64,000 nt of DNA from an uncultured Bacteroidota bacterium. Lineage in GTDB: Bacteria > Bacteroidota > Bacteroidia > Chitinophagales > Chitinophagaceae. Made by a program: the position numbers and the translations under genes. How positions within the stretch are numbered: position 1 is the stretch's first letter; each line of letters begins with the position of its first letter. Location of the stretch: positions 11,984-75,983 of the forward strand of contig CALEZD010000042.1 of assembly GCA_937928385.1 (NCBI GenBank). Reading direction: 5' to 3'. The notes beneath the pieces were generated by a model. It was not told the DNA's origin. It did no database searches and worked only from the letters and a program-made list of their open reading frames with translations. Shown here in pieces: positions 42,856 through 51,642 of the stretch.

Positions 42856-44829
42856 CTATGTTTCTACAAAATACATTTTCAACATACCCTTTCCCTTAGC
42901 CTCTATCTCACCTCGATAAGTACAGGTAAATTTATCTTTCACTAATTCATAAGTAGTCTCCGAAATATTAATCTTACCAGGTTCACTATTCGTTTCCATA
43001 CGTGCTGCGGTGTTTACTGTATCACCCCATATATCGTAGGCAAATTTCTTTACACCCACTATACCCGCTACCACTTCACCACTGTGTACGCCTATCCGCA
43101 CTTCAAATGTTTTATCGCCCAACTGCGCACGGCGTTGCAACATAAAAGTTCTTATATCCAATGCTGCCTGTACAACTTTTCCGGCATGATGTTCATCAGT
43201 TGTTGGCAACCCGCATACGGCTAAGTAGGCATCGCCGATAGTCTTTATTTTTTCTATACCATGCCTCTCCATGATATCGTCAAATACTTTGAAACAACTA
43301 TGCAATTCTTCTACCAATGCCTGCGAACCCATACGCTCACCGGCGGTTGTAAAATTCACAAAGTCGGTGAATATAACCGACACATGGTCGTACTGGTGAG
43401 CTGTAGTGGCGCCACGCTCCTTCAATTCATCTGCCACTTCTTCAGGTAAGATATTATGTAGCAATTCCTCAGACTTCCGCTTTTCTTCACTCAGCATTTT
43501 ATTAGCCCTGCCCCGCTCCCTGTAGTTTCTGAATATAATGGCAAGCACTATAAACAGCACTGCAATACCGGCTATCAGGGCCACTCGCTCATTTTTCTTT
43601 TTGGCTATCAATACCTGCTGTAGTTCCAGTTCCTTATCTTTTAACTCAATAGCCTTCTGTGCATCCAGTTTGGCCACCTTCTTGCTTTCATTTTGTATAT
43701 CCAGCGAGTCTTTCAATGCCGACCTTCGTTTATACAGCACCAGGGCAGCGTCGGTTTCACCGGTCCCCTCATAAGCTTCCGACAAGTAGCCATATATATC
43801 TATCAGTGTAGTCTGTTCATTGATACCTTCAAAAAAAACACGGGCATCATTCAATAGTTCTATAGCTTTCAGGTAGTTCTGTTCCCTGGTGGGTTCAAAC
43901 AATGATGTATCAGCCTTGTAGCCGGTTGTATCCGCTGCTACTGCAAGATAAGTCTTGCCCAGAGATACGTTACTGTAAGCAACATATTGCTTATCGCTGG
44001 CACGTGAAAAATAACCTCCTGACAACCTGAACAGGCGCTGGGCTTTGTTGTAATTACCTTTATTATAATAACATTCAGCCAGGTAATTTTCGCCTACTGC
44101 AATAAAAAATTTATTCCCAAACTCTGTATATATCTGTATTACAGAGTCAGCGTACTTAATTGCTTCGTCGTATTCTTTGTCTTCTATCAGGCTTTCTACC
44201 AGGCTCATCATTATATACGCCCTGTCAAACCTGTCACCGTATTTACTGTTGGCTTCCAATGCCTTCTCGTAATAGGTGTTAGCCTGTTCAGGTTCGCCCG
44301 CCACACCGTACAGGTCGCCGATGTCTGAGTACAGTGTGGCGATATTTTCTTCGCCTATCGATTGATATGCCGCCAGCGCCTTGAAATAGTATCCCAGGCT
44401 TATGGACAACTGGTTGCTTGATCCATACATATCGGCCATACTATGGTAACATCCGGCCAGTTCAAATGTGTCATTCAGTCTTGTATATCCTGCTATGCAT
44501 TTATCATAATAATACTTTGCCGAATCAAAATGAGATTGCAGGTAGTGAACAAACCCTACATAATTGTACGCAAATAAGTCCCCCCTGTCCCAGTCCATTT
44601 TCCGCGCATGTGCCATCAGCCTATAAGCATAGTACATGGAAGTGTCGAGGTTAATGTCATTATACTGACTTATCAGCGAGCCATAAGCATCCAGCTTATC
44701 TGTATCATTGGCAATTCCGGGCAACTCTTTTAATACCGAATCCACAAAAGCCCTGCCTCCGCGGTTTTGAGCACCGGCGCATAAACAACCGAACATTAAC
44801 AGCAACATTATCGCAATAAATGTTCTCAT
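42856..44829 (-). CDS. Receptor-type class III adenylyl cyclase with periplasmic TPRs (array copy 3)
   Basis: 657 residues. Signal peptide (MRTFIAIMLLLMFGCLCAGA), TPR region (about 45-390) whose sequence is the least like the others (AYRLMAHARKMDWDRGDLFA, IGDLYGVAGEPEQANTYYEK), coiled coil, TM (about 425-443), linker LLHNILPEEVADELKERG and cyclase domain from about 485. Asp 489, Lys 529, Asp 533 and Asp 599 are present. The cyclase half is close to copy 2, including the identical 164-bp tract. A 129-nt gap, the largest in the array, separates it from copy 4 upstream; nothing recognisable is seen in that gap. Confidence 0.9.
   Translation of the reverse strand: MRTFIAIMLLLMFGCLCAGAQNRGGRAFVDSVLKELPGIANDTDKLDAYGSLISQYNDINLDTSMYYAYRLMAHARKMDWDRGDLFAYNYVGFVHYLQSHFDSAKYYYDKCIAGYTRLNDTFELAGCYHSMADMYGSSNQLSISLGYYFKALAAYQSIGEENIATLYSDIGDLYGVAGEPEQANTYYEKALEANSKYGDRFDRAYIMMSLVESLIEDKEYDEAIKYADSVIQIYTEFGNKFFIAVGENYLAECYYNKGNYNKAQRLFRLSGGYFSRASDKQYVAYSNVSLGKTYLAVAADTTGYKADTSLFEPTREQNYLKAIELLNDARVFFEGINEQTTLIDIYGYLSEAYEGTGETDAALVLYKRRSALKDSLDIQNESKKVAKLDAQKAIELKDKELELQQVLIAKKKNERVALIAGIAVLFIVLAIIFRNYRERGRANKMLSEEKRKSEELLHNILPEEVADELKERGATTAHQYDHVSVIFTDFVNFTTAGERMGSQALVEELHSCFKVFDDIMERHGIEKIKTIGDAYLAVCGLPTTDEHHAGKVVQAALDIRTFMLQRRAQLGDKTFEVRIGVHSGEVVAGIVGVKKFAYDIWGDTVNTAARMETNSEPGKINISETTYELVKDKFTCTYRGEIEAKGKGMLKMYFVET
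43202..43365. repeat. 164-bp identical tract shared with 41214-41377
   Basis: Second copy of the direct repeat described at 41214-41377, in cyclase copy 3. Confidence 0.85.
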
Positions 44830-44958
44830 GCATTAAATAAAAGGCTTTTATGTTGTATTTGCAAGCATACACAGTGATATACTAGCTATCATACCGTGAA
44901 TTGATGATTTTTTAATGTCATGCTCATCTGTTCATGGAAATAACGTTCACAAATTGCC

Positions 44959-46959
44959 TCAACCCTCTACAAAGTACATTCTCAGCTTGCCCTTGTTCTT
45001 TGCTTCCAGCTCGCCACGGTAGCTACAGATGAATTTATCTTGCACCAACTCGTACGTAGTTTGTGAAATATTGATTTTTCCTGCTTCGCTTTTTTGTTCC
45101 ATGCGGGCAGCCGTGTTCACAGTATCACCCCAAATATCATAGGCAAATTTCTTTACACCTACTATGCCCGCTACTACACTGCCGCTATGTATGCCTATGC
45201 GAATTTGAAAGGTCTTGTTACCTAATTTAGACTCCCTGTCTTGCATGAAAGCGGTTATCTCCATAGCTGCCTTTACTATATTATCTGCATGTTTAGGGTC
45301 AGCTGTTGGTAAGCCTGCCGCTGCCAGGTAAGCATCACCAATAGTCTTTATTTTCTCAATACCGTACTTCGATGTTATTGCATCAAATGCTTTGAAGCAG
45401 GTATGCAATTCACCTATCAGGTTTTGTGCAGTCATCTTTTCGCTGGCTTTTGTAAAGTCAACAAAGTCTGTAAACAGCACCGTTACGTTATCGTAATGTT
45501 TGGCTGTAGTACCACCGGTTGTTTTCAGTTCAGCAGCTACTTCTTCAGGCAATATATTCAGCAGCAGTTCATCCGACTGCTTTCTCGCCGTCTCCGACTT
45601 GTCACGCTCTTTTACAATAAAGAAGGAAAATCCTGCTAGCAATAATATACCCACTATACCCATATAGGTATAGTTCTTTTGCTTCTTCAGGTTGATGGCT
45701 GCTATTTTTTGTTTTTCCGCTGTTTTCAGGCTGTCCCTCAGCCGTTGCCGCTCATATTCATTTTTCATACCCATTTTCAGTATCTCTTCTTTATTCTCTT
45801 GAGAGAACACAGAGTCTTTTATAGCATGGAAGTTGTCTGACATCTCCAGCGATTTTTTGTAGTCACCCTTTAGCTTGTACGCTTCCGACAGAACTGCATA
45901 GCATTCCATCATCCTATCAAGTGCCTCTATCTCTTTGCATATGGCCAGACCGCGCTGCAGGTGGTCTATGGCGGCGGCAAGCAAGGCTTCCCTGCCTGCA
46001 GGAATAGATACGGCAGGCCTGCGTTCAATTTCTGGTTTCGTGGAAACAACTCTAGGTTTACCAATGATGGCTATGTATGCGCTGCCGATATTATTTAAGG
46101 ACAAAGCCATCATATACTTATCCCCCAGCTCTTTCGCAAGTTGCAAGCTGCTTTGGAAGTAATCAACCGCCTGCGTATAATCACTTTGTCTTCCACAAAC
46201 AAGCCCGATATTGCCGGAAGTCATAGCAATACCTTGTTTATCCCCCAATTCTTCAAATATTTTTAAAGACTTGAAATAATATTTCAGCGCTTGGGGATAA
46301 TTACTTTGTTCTGAATAAACATTGCCGATATTGCTGGTAGTTCTTGCAATACCGCTTTTATTCCCCAACTCTTCATACATTTTTAAAGCCTTAGAATGAT
46401 ATTTCAGGGCTTTGGGATAATCACCTTGTCCTGCATAAACAAGGCCGATATTGCCAATAGTTCTTGCAATATTGTCTTTATCCCCCAATGTTTCCTTCAT
46501 TTTTAAAACCTTAAAATAATATTCCAGGGCTTTGGCATAATCACTTTGTCTTGAATAAACATTGCCGATACTACGGGTAATTCTTGCAATACTGCCTTTA
46601 TCCCCCAATGCTTCGTTCATTTTTAAAGACTTAAAATAATATTCCAGGGCTTTTGGATAATCGGACTTGGATTGATAATTATTCCCCAGGTTATTATCAG
46701 CCTTTGCTATTCCCTTTTTCCAGCCTAATTGTTCTGCCAGGGCCAGCCCCTGCAGACCGTATTTGATGCCCTCATCCGGGTTGATTTGAGCATAGTCCCA
46801 CGACAAATCATTCAGCAGGTTCACCTTATTGGTATCTTCTTTAGCCTTGGGCAACTCTGCAAGCATGGAGTCTAATAAAGCTTGCCCTTCCGGCTTTTGC
46901 GCATTTGCACTTGCTAAATAGCAAATGAAAGCCATTAATATCAGTGAGAACTGTTTCAT
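44959..46959 (-). CDS. Receptor-type class III adenylyl cyclase with expanded TPRs (array copy 4)
   Basis: 666 residues from the ATG of MKQFSLILMAFICYLASANA; an ATG seven codons upstream is also possible. The TPR region contains five nearly identical 40-residue units (ALEYYFKSLKMNEALGDKG type), encoded by a 120-bp tandem DNA repeat. Coiled coil and TM (KNYTYMGIVGILLLAGFSFF) are followed by LLLNILPEEVAAELKTTG and the cyclase domain from about 494. FTDFVDFT, KTIGDAY and YDIWGDTVN keep all catalytic and ATP-selecting residues. The C-terminal end (KGKLRMYFVEG) differs slightly from KGMLKMYF in the other copies. Confidence 0.9.
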   Translation of the reverse strand: MKQFSLILMAFICYLASANAQKPEGQALLDSMLAELPKAKEDTNKVNLLNDLSWDYAQINPDEGIKYGLQGLALAEQLGWKKGIAKADNNLGNNYQSKSDYPKALEYYFKSLKMNEALGDKGSIARITRSIGNVYSRQSDYAKALEYYFKVLKMKETLGDKDNIARTIGNIGLVYAGQGDYPKALKYHSKALKMYEELGNKSGIARTTSNIGNVYSEQSNYPQALKYYFKSLKIFEELGDKQGIAMTSGNIGLVCGRQSDYTQAVDYFQSSLQLAKELGDKYMMALSLNNIGSAYIAIIGKPRVVSTKPEIERRPAVSIPAGREALLAAAIDHLQRGLAICKEIEALDRMMECYAVLSEAYKLKGDYKKSLEMSDNFHAIKDSVFSQENKEEILKMGMKNEYERQRLRDSLKTAEKQKIAAINLKKQKNYTYMGIVGILLLAGFSFFIVKERDKSETARKQSDELLLNILPEEVAAELKTTGGTTAKHYDNVTVLFTDFVDFTKASEKMTAQNLIGELHTCFKAFDAITSKYGIEKIKTIGDAYLAAAGLPTADPKHADNIVKAAMEITAFMQDRESKLGNKTFQIRIGIHSGSVVAGIVGVKKFAYDIWGDTVNTAARMEQKSEAGKINISQTTYELVQDKFICSYRGELEAKNKGKLRMYFVEG
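46170..46680 (-). repeat. 120-bp-period tandem repeat encoding TPR units of cyclase copy 4
   Basis: Units beginning at about 46261, 46381, 46501 and 46621 align without gaps at exactly 120 bp (40 codons). By hand the 46381 and 46501 units differ at about 20 of 120 positions. A more diverged unit lies at about 46141-46260. This points to recent internal duplication. Confidence 0.85.
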
Positions 46960-46997
46960 ACGGGCAAGTTGAAGTTTCAAGATATAAAATTAACCCG

Positions 46998-49025
46998 CTA
47001 TACCTCCACAAAGTACATCTTCAGCATGCCCTTGTTCTTTGCTTCCAGCTCGCCACGGTAGCTACAGGTGAATTTATCTTGTACCAATTCATAAGTAGTT
47101 TGTGAGATGTTGATTTTTCCCGCTTCGCTGTTTTGCTCCATACGGGCAGCTGTGTTGACAGTATCGCCCCATATATCGTAGGCAAATTTCTTTACGCCCA
47201 CTATACCCGCTACCACACTGCCGCTATGTATACCTATGCGAATCTGAAAGGTCCTGTTGCCTAATTTAGACTCCCTGTCTTGCATGAAAGCGGTTATCTC
47301 CATAGCAGCCTTTACTATATTATTAGCATGTTTGGGGTCTGCTGTAGGCAGGCCTGCTACTGCTAAGTATGCATCACCAATAGTCTTTATTTTTTCAATA
47401 CCGTACTTCGATGTTATCTCATCAAATGCTTTAAAGCAGCTATGCAATTCATCAATCAGGTTTTGTGCCGTCATCTTTTCGCCTGCCTGTGTAAAGTTCA
47501 CAAAGTCGGTAAACATCACGGTTACATTATCAAAATGTTTAGCGATGGTACCACCCGTTGTTTTCAGTTCCGAGGCCACTTCTTCAGGCAGTATGTTCAG
47601 TAGCAATTCATCCGACTGTTTCCTTGCTTTTTCAGATTTACCGCGCTCCTTTATTATGAAGAAAGAAAAACCTGCCAGTAATAATATACCTGCAAATCCA
47701 ATGTATGTATAGTTCTTTTGCTTCTTCAGGTTGATGGATGCAATTTTTTGTTGTTCGGCTGCTTTCAGGCTGTCGGCAAATCGCTGACGGTCGTATTCAT
47801 TCTGCATGCTTATTTTCAACAGCTCCTCCCTGTTAGCCTGCGAAAATATGGAGTCCTTTATGGCATGGTAATGATCAGACGCCTCCAATGCTTTCCTGTA
47901 CTCTCCCCGCAACTTATATACCTCAGCCAGGTTCGCATAGCTCCGTCTCATCACTTCATAAGAACTTATATCCTTGCCTGTTTCAAGGGCGCGTTCAAAA
48001 TATCTGATTGCTGCAGCAAGTAATGCATTTTTCCCGGTGGGTATTGTGCCATCAGGCATATAGGCTCCGTGCTGCAATTCTGTACTATTGTCATTTTCGG
48101 CAGGATCGACAGGATTACCGTTGTAAATATTCATATGCAACTCGCCTATATCATTGAGCACTCCGCCCACATTCTGTTTGTCTCCAATCTCTTCAGATAT
48201 TTTTAAGCCTTTCTGTAGATAACCTATTGCTATGGTATAATTCTTCTTTTTTGTATAAACTGTACCTATAGAAGCTATCGTAGCACCCTCAATCCACTTA
48301 CTATCAATTTCTCTGGCTTTTTCAAGTGCCTTTAAGTAATATTCCAGCGCTTTATCATTACTGTCCTGTGCATCATATGCGCCTCCAACATTATAGAAAG
48401 CAATAGCTAAACTCTGTTGATTATTTACATCCAGGCAAAATTCAATCGCCTTAAAATAATACTTTCGCGATTGTTCAAAATCGTGCAGCGCTTGATACAC
48501 ATTACCGATATTATTTGTAATAGTTGCAGCAAAATCTATATCTCCGTTTTCTTCGGCCAGCTTTAATCCTATAATGTAGTATTCAAGGGCTTTCTTTCTA
48601 TTGCTTTGGTTATCATATATGGTGCCCATATTGCTATATGTGCCTGCTTCATGACGTTTGTCGCCCAACTCTTTATACAACTTTAATGCGATGGCATAAT
48701 ACTCCAGCGATTTGGTATAGTTCCCGATATCGTCATACTTTGATCCAAGAATGTCGTTGCCCTGGGCCAATCCTTTTTTCCATTGCAGCTTTTCACTTAA
48801 CACCAGCAGTTCGTTAGCATATTTGATGCATTCTTCAGCCTTCGAATTATTATGTCCCCTTGCCAAAGCATTCAATAGGTTCGCTTTATTGGTGTCTTCC
48901 TTTTGACGGGGTAGTTCTTTTAGCAGGGAGTCGATACGCTCCTGGCCTCTCAGCCTTTGGGCATATACACTATTACCTATGCATGGGAGCATAATAATCA
49001 CCAGGAGAATAAGCAATCGCTTCAT
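46998..49025 (-). CDS. Receptor-type class III adenylyl cyclase with periplasmic TPRs (array copy 5)
   Basis: 675 residues from the ATG of MKRLLILLVIIMLPCIGNSV (signal peptide); the frame is open to 49082, but that would overlap the preceding stop. TPR repeats (about 60-370; TYSNMGTIYDNQSNRKKALE, ITNNIGNVYQALHDFEQSRK), coiled coil, TM (YTYIGFAGILLLAGFSFFII), linker LLLNILPEEVASELKTTG, cyclase domain from about 503. FTDFVNFT, KTIGDAY and YDIWGDTVN are intact. The TM-to-C-terminus half is close to copies 4 and 6 in protein and DNA, while the TPR half is much more diverged. Confidence 0.9.
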   Translation of the reverse strand: MKRLLILLVIIMLPCIGNSVYAQRLRGQERIDSLLKELPRQKEDTNKANLLNALARGHNNSKAEECIKYANELLVLSEKLQWKKGLAQGNDILGSKYDDIGNYTKSLEYYAIALKLYKELGDKRHEAGTYSNMGTIYDNQSNRKKALEYYIIGLKLAEENGDIDFAATITNNIGNVYQALHDFEQSRKYYFKAIEFCLDVNNQQSLAIAFYNVGGAYDAQDSNDKALEYYLKALEKAREIDSKWIEGATIASIGTVYTKKKNYTIAIGYLQKGLKISEEIGDKQNVGGVLNDIGELHMNIYNGNPVDPAENDNSTELQHGAYMPDGTIPTGKNALLAAAIRYFERALETGKDISSYEVMRRSYANLAEVYKLRGEYRKALEASDHYHAIKDSIFSQANREELLKISMQNEYDRQRFADSLKAAEQQKIASINLKKQKNYTYIGFAGILLLAGFSFFIIKERGKSEKARKQSDELLLNILPEEVASELKTTGGTIAKHFDNVTVMFTDFVNFTQAGEKMTAQNLIDELHSCFKAFDEITSKYGIEKIKTIGDAYLAVAGLPTADPKHANNIVKAAMEITAFMQDRESKLGNRTFQIRIGIHSGSVVAGIVGVKKFAYDIWGDTVNTAARMEQNSEAGKINISQTTYELVQDKFTCSYRGELEAKNKGMLKMYFVEV

Positions 49026-49081
49026 AAAGGGGGAAATTAACGAAGTAAAACATGAAGAATAGTTCAATATTTCTATACCCA

Positions 49082-51109
49082 CTATGCTTCCACAAAGTAC
49101 ATCTTCAGCATGCCCTTGTTCTTTGCTTCCAGCTCGCCACGGTAGCTACAGGTGAATTTATCTTGCACCAGCTCGTACGTGGTTTGTGAGATGTTTATTT
49201 TTCCGGCCACGCTGTTCTGTTCCATACGTGCTGCGGTGTTTACTGTATCACCCCATATATCGTAGGCAAATTTCTTTACACCCACTATACCTGCCACTAC
49301 ACTGCCGCTATGTATGCCTATGCGAATTTGAAAAGTCTTGTTACCTAATTTAGACTCCCTGTCTTGCATAAAGGCATTTATTTCAGTAGCTGCACGCACA
49401 ACGTTTTCAGCATGTTTGGGGTCTGCAGTAGGCAGGCCTGCTACTGCTAAGTATGCATCACCTATAGTCTTTATTTTCTCAATACCGTACTTCGATGTTA
49501 TTGCATCAAATGCTTTAAAACAACTATGCAGTTCATCTATCAGGTTTTGTGCAGTCATCTTTTCGCCCGCCTGTGTAAAGTCAACAAAGTCTGTAAACAG
49601 CACCGTTACATTATCATAATGTTTGGCTGTAGTACCACCGGTTGTTTTCAGTTCTGCAGCTACTTCTTCAGGCAGTATGTTTAGCAACAACTCATCAGAT
49701 TGTTTTCTTGCTTTTTCAGACTTACCGCGCTCCTTTACTATGAAGAAAGAAAAACCTGCCAGCAACAATATACCCGCAAAACCCATATAGGTATAGTTCT
49801 TTTGTTTCTTCAGGTTGATTGCGGCTATTTTTTGTTTTTCTGCTGTTTTCAGGCTGTCGGCAAGGCGCTGACGGTCATATTCATTCTTCATACCCATTTT
49901 CAGTATCTCTTCCTTGTTTTCCTGCGAATACAAAGAGTCCTGTATCGAATGATAATTATCAGATGCCTCGAGCGCTTTTTTGTAGTCTCCTCTGTATTCA
50001 TATGCGAGCATCAGCATCTTGTAGCAATCTTTCATCCTGCCATATGACTTTAACTCCTTAACAATAGCCAGGCTTCGTTCAAAATGATCAATAGCAGTTG
50101 CCAGGAGCGCTTTTTTACCTTTGGGTATTGAGCCATCCTGCTGAAAAGTATTTTGCATGGTTTCAACCGCATTGCTCATTTGGTCTTTGTGTGCAGTGGT
50201 GTCGTTCAGAATATTCCAATATACATTGCCGATATTGTTAAGTGCTTGTGCTATGTGCTCCTTGTCACCAACCTGCTCCGATATTTTTATAGCCTTTCTG
50301 AATGAATTGAGTGCCATTGTATAATTCTTCTCTCTGTCATAAAGCGAGCCCAGAGCAGCAGTCGCTGGTCCGATCAGTGCCTTGAAATCAGTTTCCTCAG
50401 CTAACTTTAATGCTTCTGATATATATTCCAGTGATTTCTGACTATTATGTATTTTGTAATATAGAACCCCGATATTGAAGAGGCCAACACTTAAAGCAAC
50501 TTTGTTATCTACTTCCTTAAAGTAGTCACAGGCTTTCTGTAAATATTCTATAGACTTGTCGGATTCATCGAGTATTCCGTATACTTTACCTATGCTGCCG
50601 GTTATTATAGCAGCGTTACTTTTGTCATCATTTTGTTCAGCTAACTTTAATGATTTAAAATAATATGTCAGGCTCTTTTTAAAATCACTTTGGTTGCAAT
50701 AACTATCCCCGATACAACGATTGGTGTTAACAACTTGCCTTTTATCCCCGATTTCTTCAAATAATCTGAGGGCAGGTATGTAGTGTTCTAATTCCTTGGC
50801 ATAGTCCTGTTTGTGTTTGTAATTATAAGCAAGTCCCAGGTTGGCAAATGCCAGCCCTTTTTTCCAGTTCAGCTTTTTGCTTAATGTGAGGCTTTCGAAG
50901 CTGTACCTGATACCTTCGTCAGGATTGGAGTTTATATATTCATGCGACAATGCGTTAAGCAAATTTGCCTTATTGGTATCCTCCTTTTGTTTAGGCAATT
51001 CTAGTAGCAAGGAGTCTATAAGAGCCTGGCCTTTCAGCTCCTGGGCATGCAAATAATTATTTATGCCTGAAAGCATACAAATAGTAAGCAGTAACAGCAA
51101 TGGCTTCAT
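49082..51109 (-). CDS. Receptor-type class III adenylyl cyclase with periplasmic TPRs (array copy 6)
   Basis: 675 residues. Signal peptide (MKPLLLLLTICMLSGINNYL), TPR repeats (about 60-370), coiled coil (NKEEILKMGMKNEYDRQRL), TM (YTYMGFAGILLLAGFSFFIV), linker LLLNILPEEVAAELKTTG and cyclase domain from about 503 with VLFTDFVDFT, KTIGDAYLAVAGLPT and YDIWGDTVNTAARM. It is the first complete gene in the direction of transcription; 54 nt upstream lies the stop of a truncated seventh copy. No perfect TAnnTTTG box was found in front of it, so how the array is transcribed is unclear. Confidence 0.9.
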   Translation of the reverse strand: MKPLLLLLTICMLSGINNYLHAQELKGQALIDSLLLELPKQKEDTNKANLLNALSHEYINSNPDEGIRYSFESLTLSKKLNWKKGLAFANLGLAYNYKHKQDYAKELEHYIPALRLFEEIGDKRQVVNTNRCIGDSYCNQSDFKKSLTYYFKSLKLAEQNDDKSNAAIITGSIGKVYGILDESDKSIEYLQKACDYFKEVDNKVALSVGLFNIGVLYYKIHNSQKSLEYISEALKLAEETDFKALIGPATAALGSLYDREKNYTMALNSFRKAIKISEQVGDKEHIAQALNNIGNVYWNILNDTTAHKDQMSNAVETMQNTFQQDGSIPKGKKALLATAIDHFERSLAIVKELKSYGRMKDCYKMLMLAYEYRGDYKKALEASDNYHSIQDSLYSQENKEEILKMGMKNEYDRQRLADSLKTAEKQKIAAINLKKQKNYTYMGFAGILLLAGFSFFIVKERGKSEKARKQSDELLLNILPEEVAAELKTTGGTTAKHYDNVTVLFTDFVDFTQAGEKMTAQNLIDELHSCFKAFDAITSKYGIEKIKTIGDAYLAVAGLPTADPKHAENVVRAATEINAFMQDRESKLGNKTFQIRIGIHSGSVVAGIVGVKKFAYDIWGDTVNTAARMEQNSVAGKINISQTTYELVQDKFTCSYRGELEAKNKGMLKMYFVEA

Positions 51110-51163
51110 ATAGGGAAATTAATGAAGTAAGATATAGAATTATTATCAAAATTTTAATACCTA

Positions 51164-51277
51164 TCACCCTTCCACAAAATACATCTTCAACATCCCCTTA
51201 TTTTTGGCTTCCAGTTCACCACGGTAAGTACAGGTAAATTTATCATGAACCAGCTCGTACGTAGTCTGTGAGATTTG
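51164..51277 (-). pseudogene. Remnant of a seventh adenylyl cyclase (C-terminal 36 codons)
   Basis: On the minus strand the frame reads ISQTTYELVHDKFTCTYRGE then LEAKNKGMLKMYFVEG and a TGA, which is the exact C-terminus of the neighbouring cyclases. Upstream of ISQTT the match stops abruptly near 51277 and unrelated AT-rich sequence follows. The lost part includes the whole sensor, TM and catalytic core. Confidence 0.9.
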
Positions 51278-51440
51278 GTTTTTTTATCCAAATGTTATTA
51301 TTATATCTTCATTAATTTTTACGTATTTTTGCACTAGTAAATAACACTATCGCCATGTGCAGATTTTACCTAAACCGTCAATCCCAACCGACTGATTTTA
51401 ATCATCATTACCTGCTTCCAGATGCGCATCTTTTATATAT

Positions 51441-51559
51441 GTTGTCAATTCGTAAAAACCTGGTTTTGACAACAAATGACAACAAAACCTGTATAACCAC
51501 ATGAAAATCAATCCCTTTAATCACCCTTGTTTTGTTGCAAAACGCCATTTTTGTTGTCA
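51441..51559. repeat. Cluster of TTTGTTGTCA / TGACAACAAA half-sites upstream of gcvP
   Basis: GTTGTCAA at 51441-51448, TGACAACAAA at 51467-51476 and again directly at 51477-51486, and TTTTTGTTGTCA ending at 51559. TTGACAAC (51466-51473) pairs perfectly with GTTGTCAA. The remainder of the 51278-51670 gap is AT-rich and holds a TATTTTTG box at 51324-51331 plus the gcvP promoter. No convincing gene is seen in it. Confidence 0.6.
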
Positions 51560-51612
51560 TCTACTGCAATTATGCCCGCATCAATCTATATTATGTTGCA
51601 GGGCTGTGTTTT

Positions 51613-51642
51613 TTGCAATTACCGCCTATCCCGCTACATTTG
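51613..51642 (+). promoter_or_regulatory. Promoter of gcvP (-33 TTG and -7 TACATTTG)
   Basis: TTG 51613-51615, a 19-nt spacer, TACATTTG 51635-51642, then a 28-nt leader to ATG 51671. It excludes the longer in-frame start at 51527. Confidence 0.7.

Noticed and set aside
44830..44958. Promoter or terminator in the largest gap of the cyclase array
   Set aside because: No TAnnTTTG match with suitable orientation and no stem with a T-run was found.
46170..46680. CRISPR-like repeat pattern
   Set aside because: The 120-bp period is an exact 40-codon coding repeat of TPR units with no unique spacers.
51355..51504. 49-codon ORF (MCRFYLNRQSQPTDF) after a TATTTTTG box
   Set aside because: No recognisable domain, unusual composition, and its end lies in the TGACAACAAA half-site cluster; likely non-coding.
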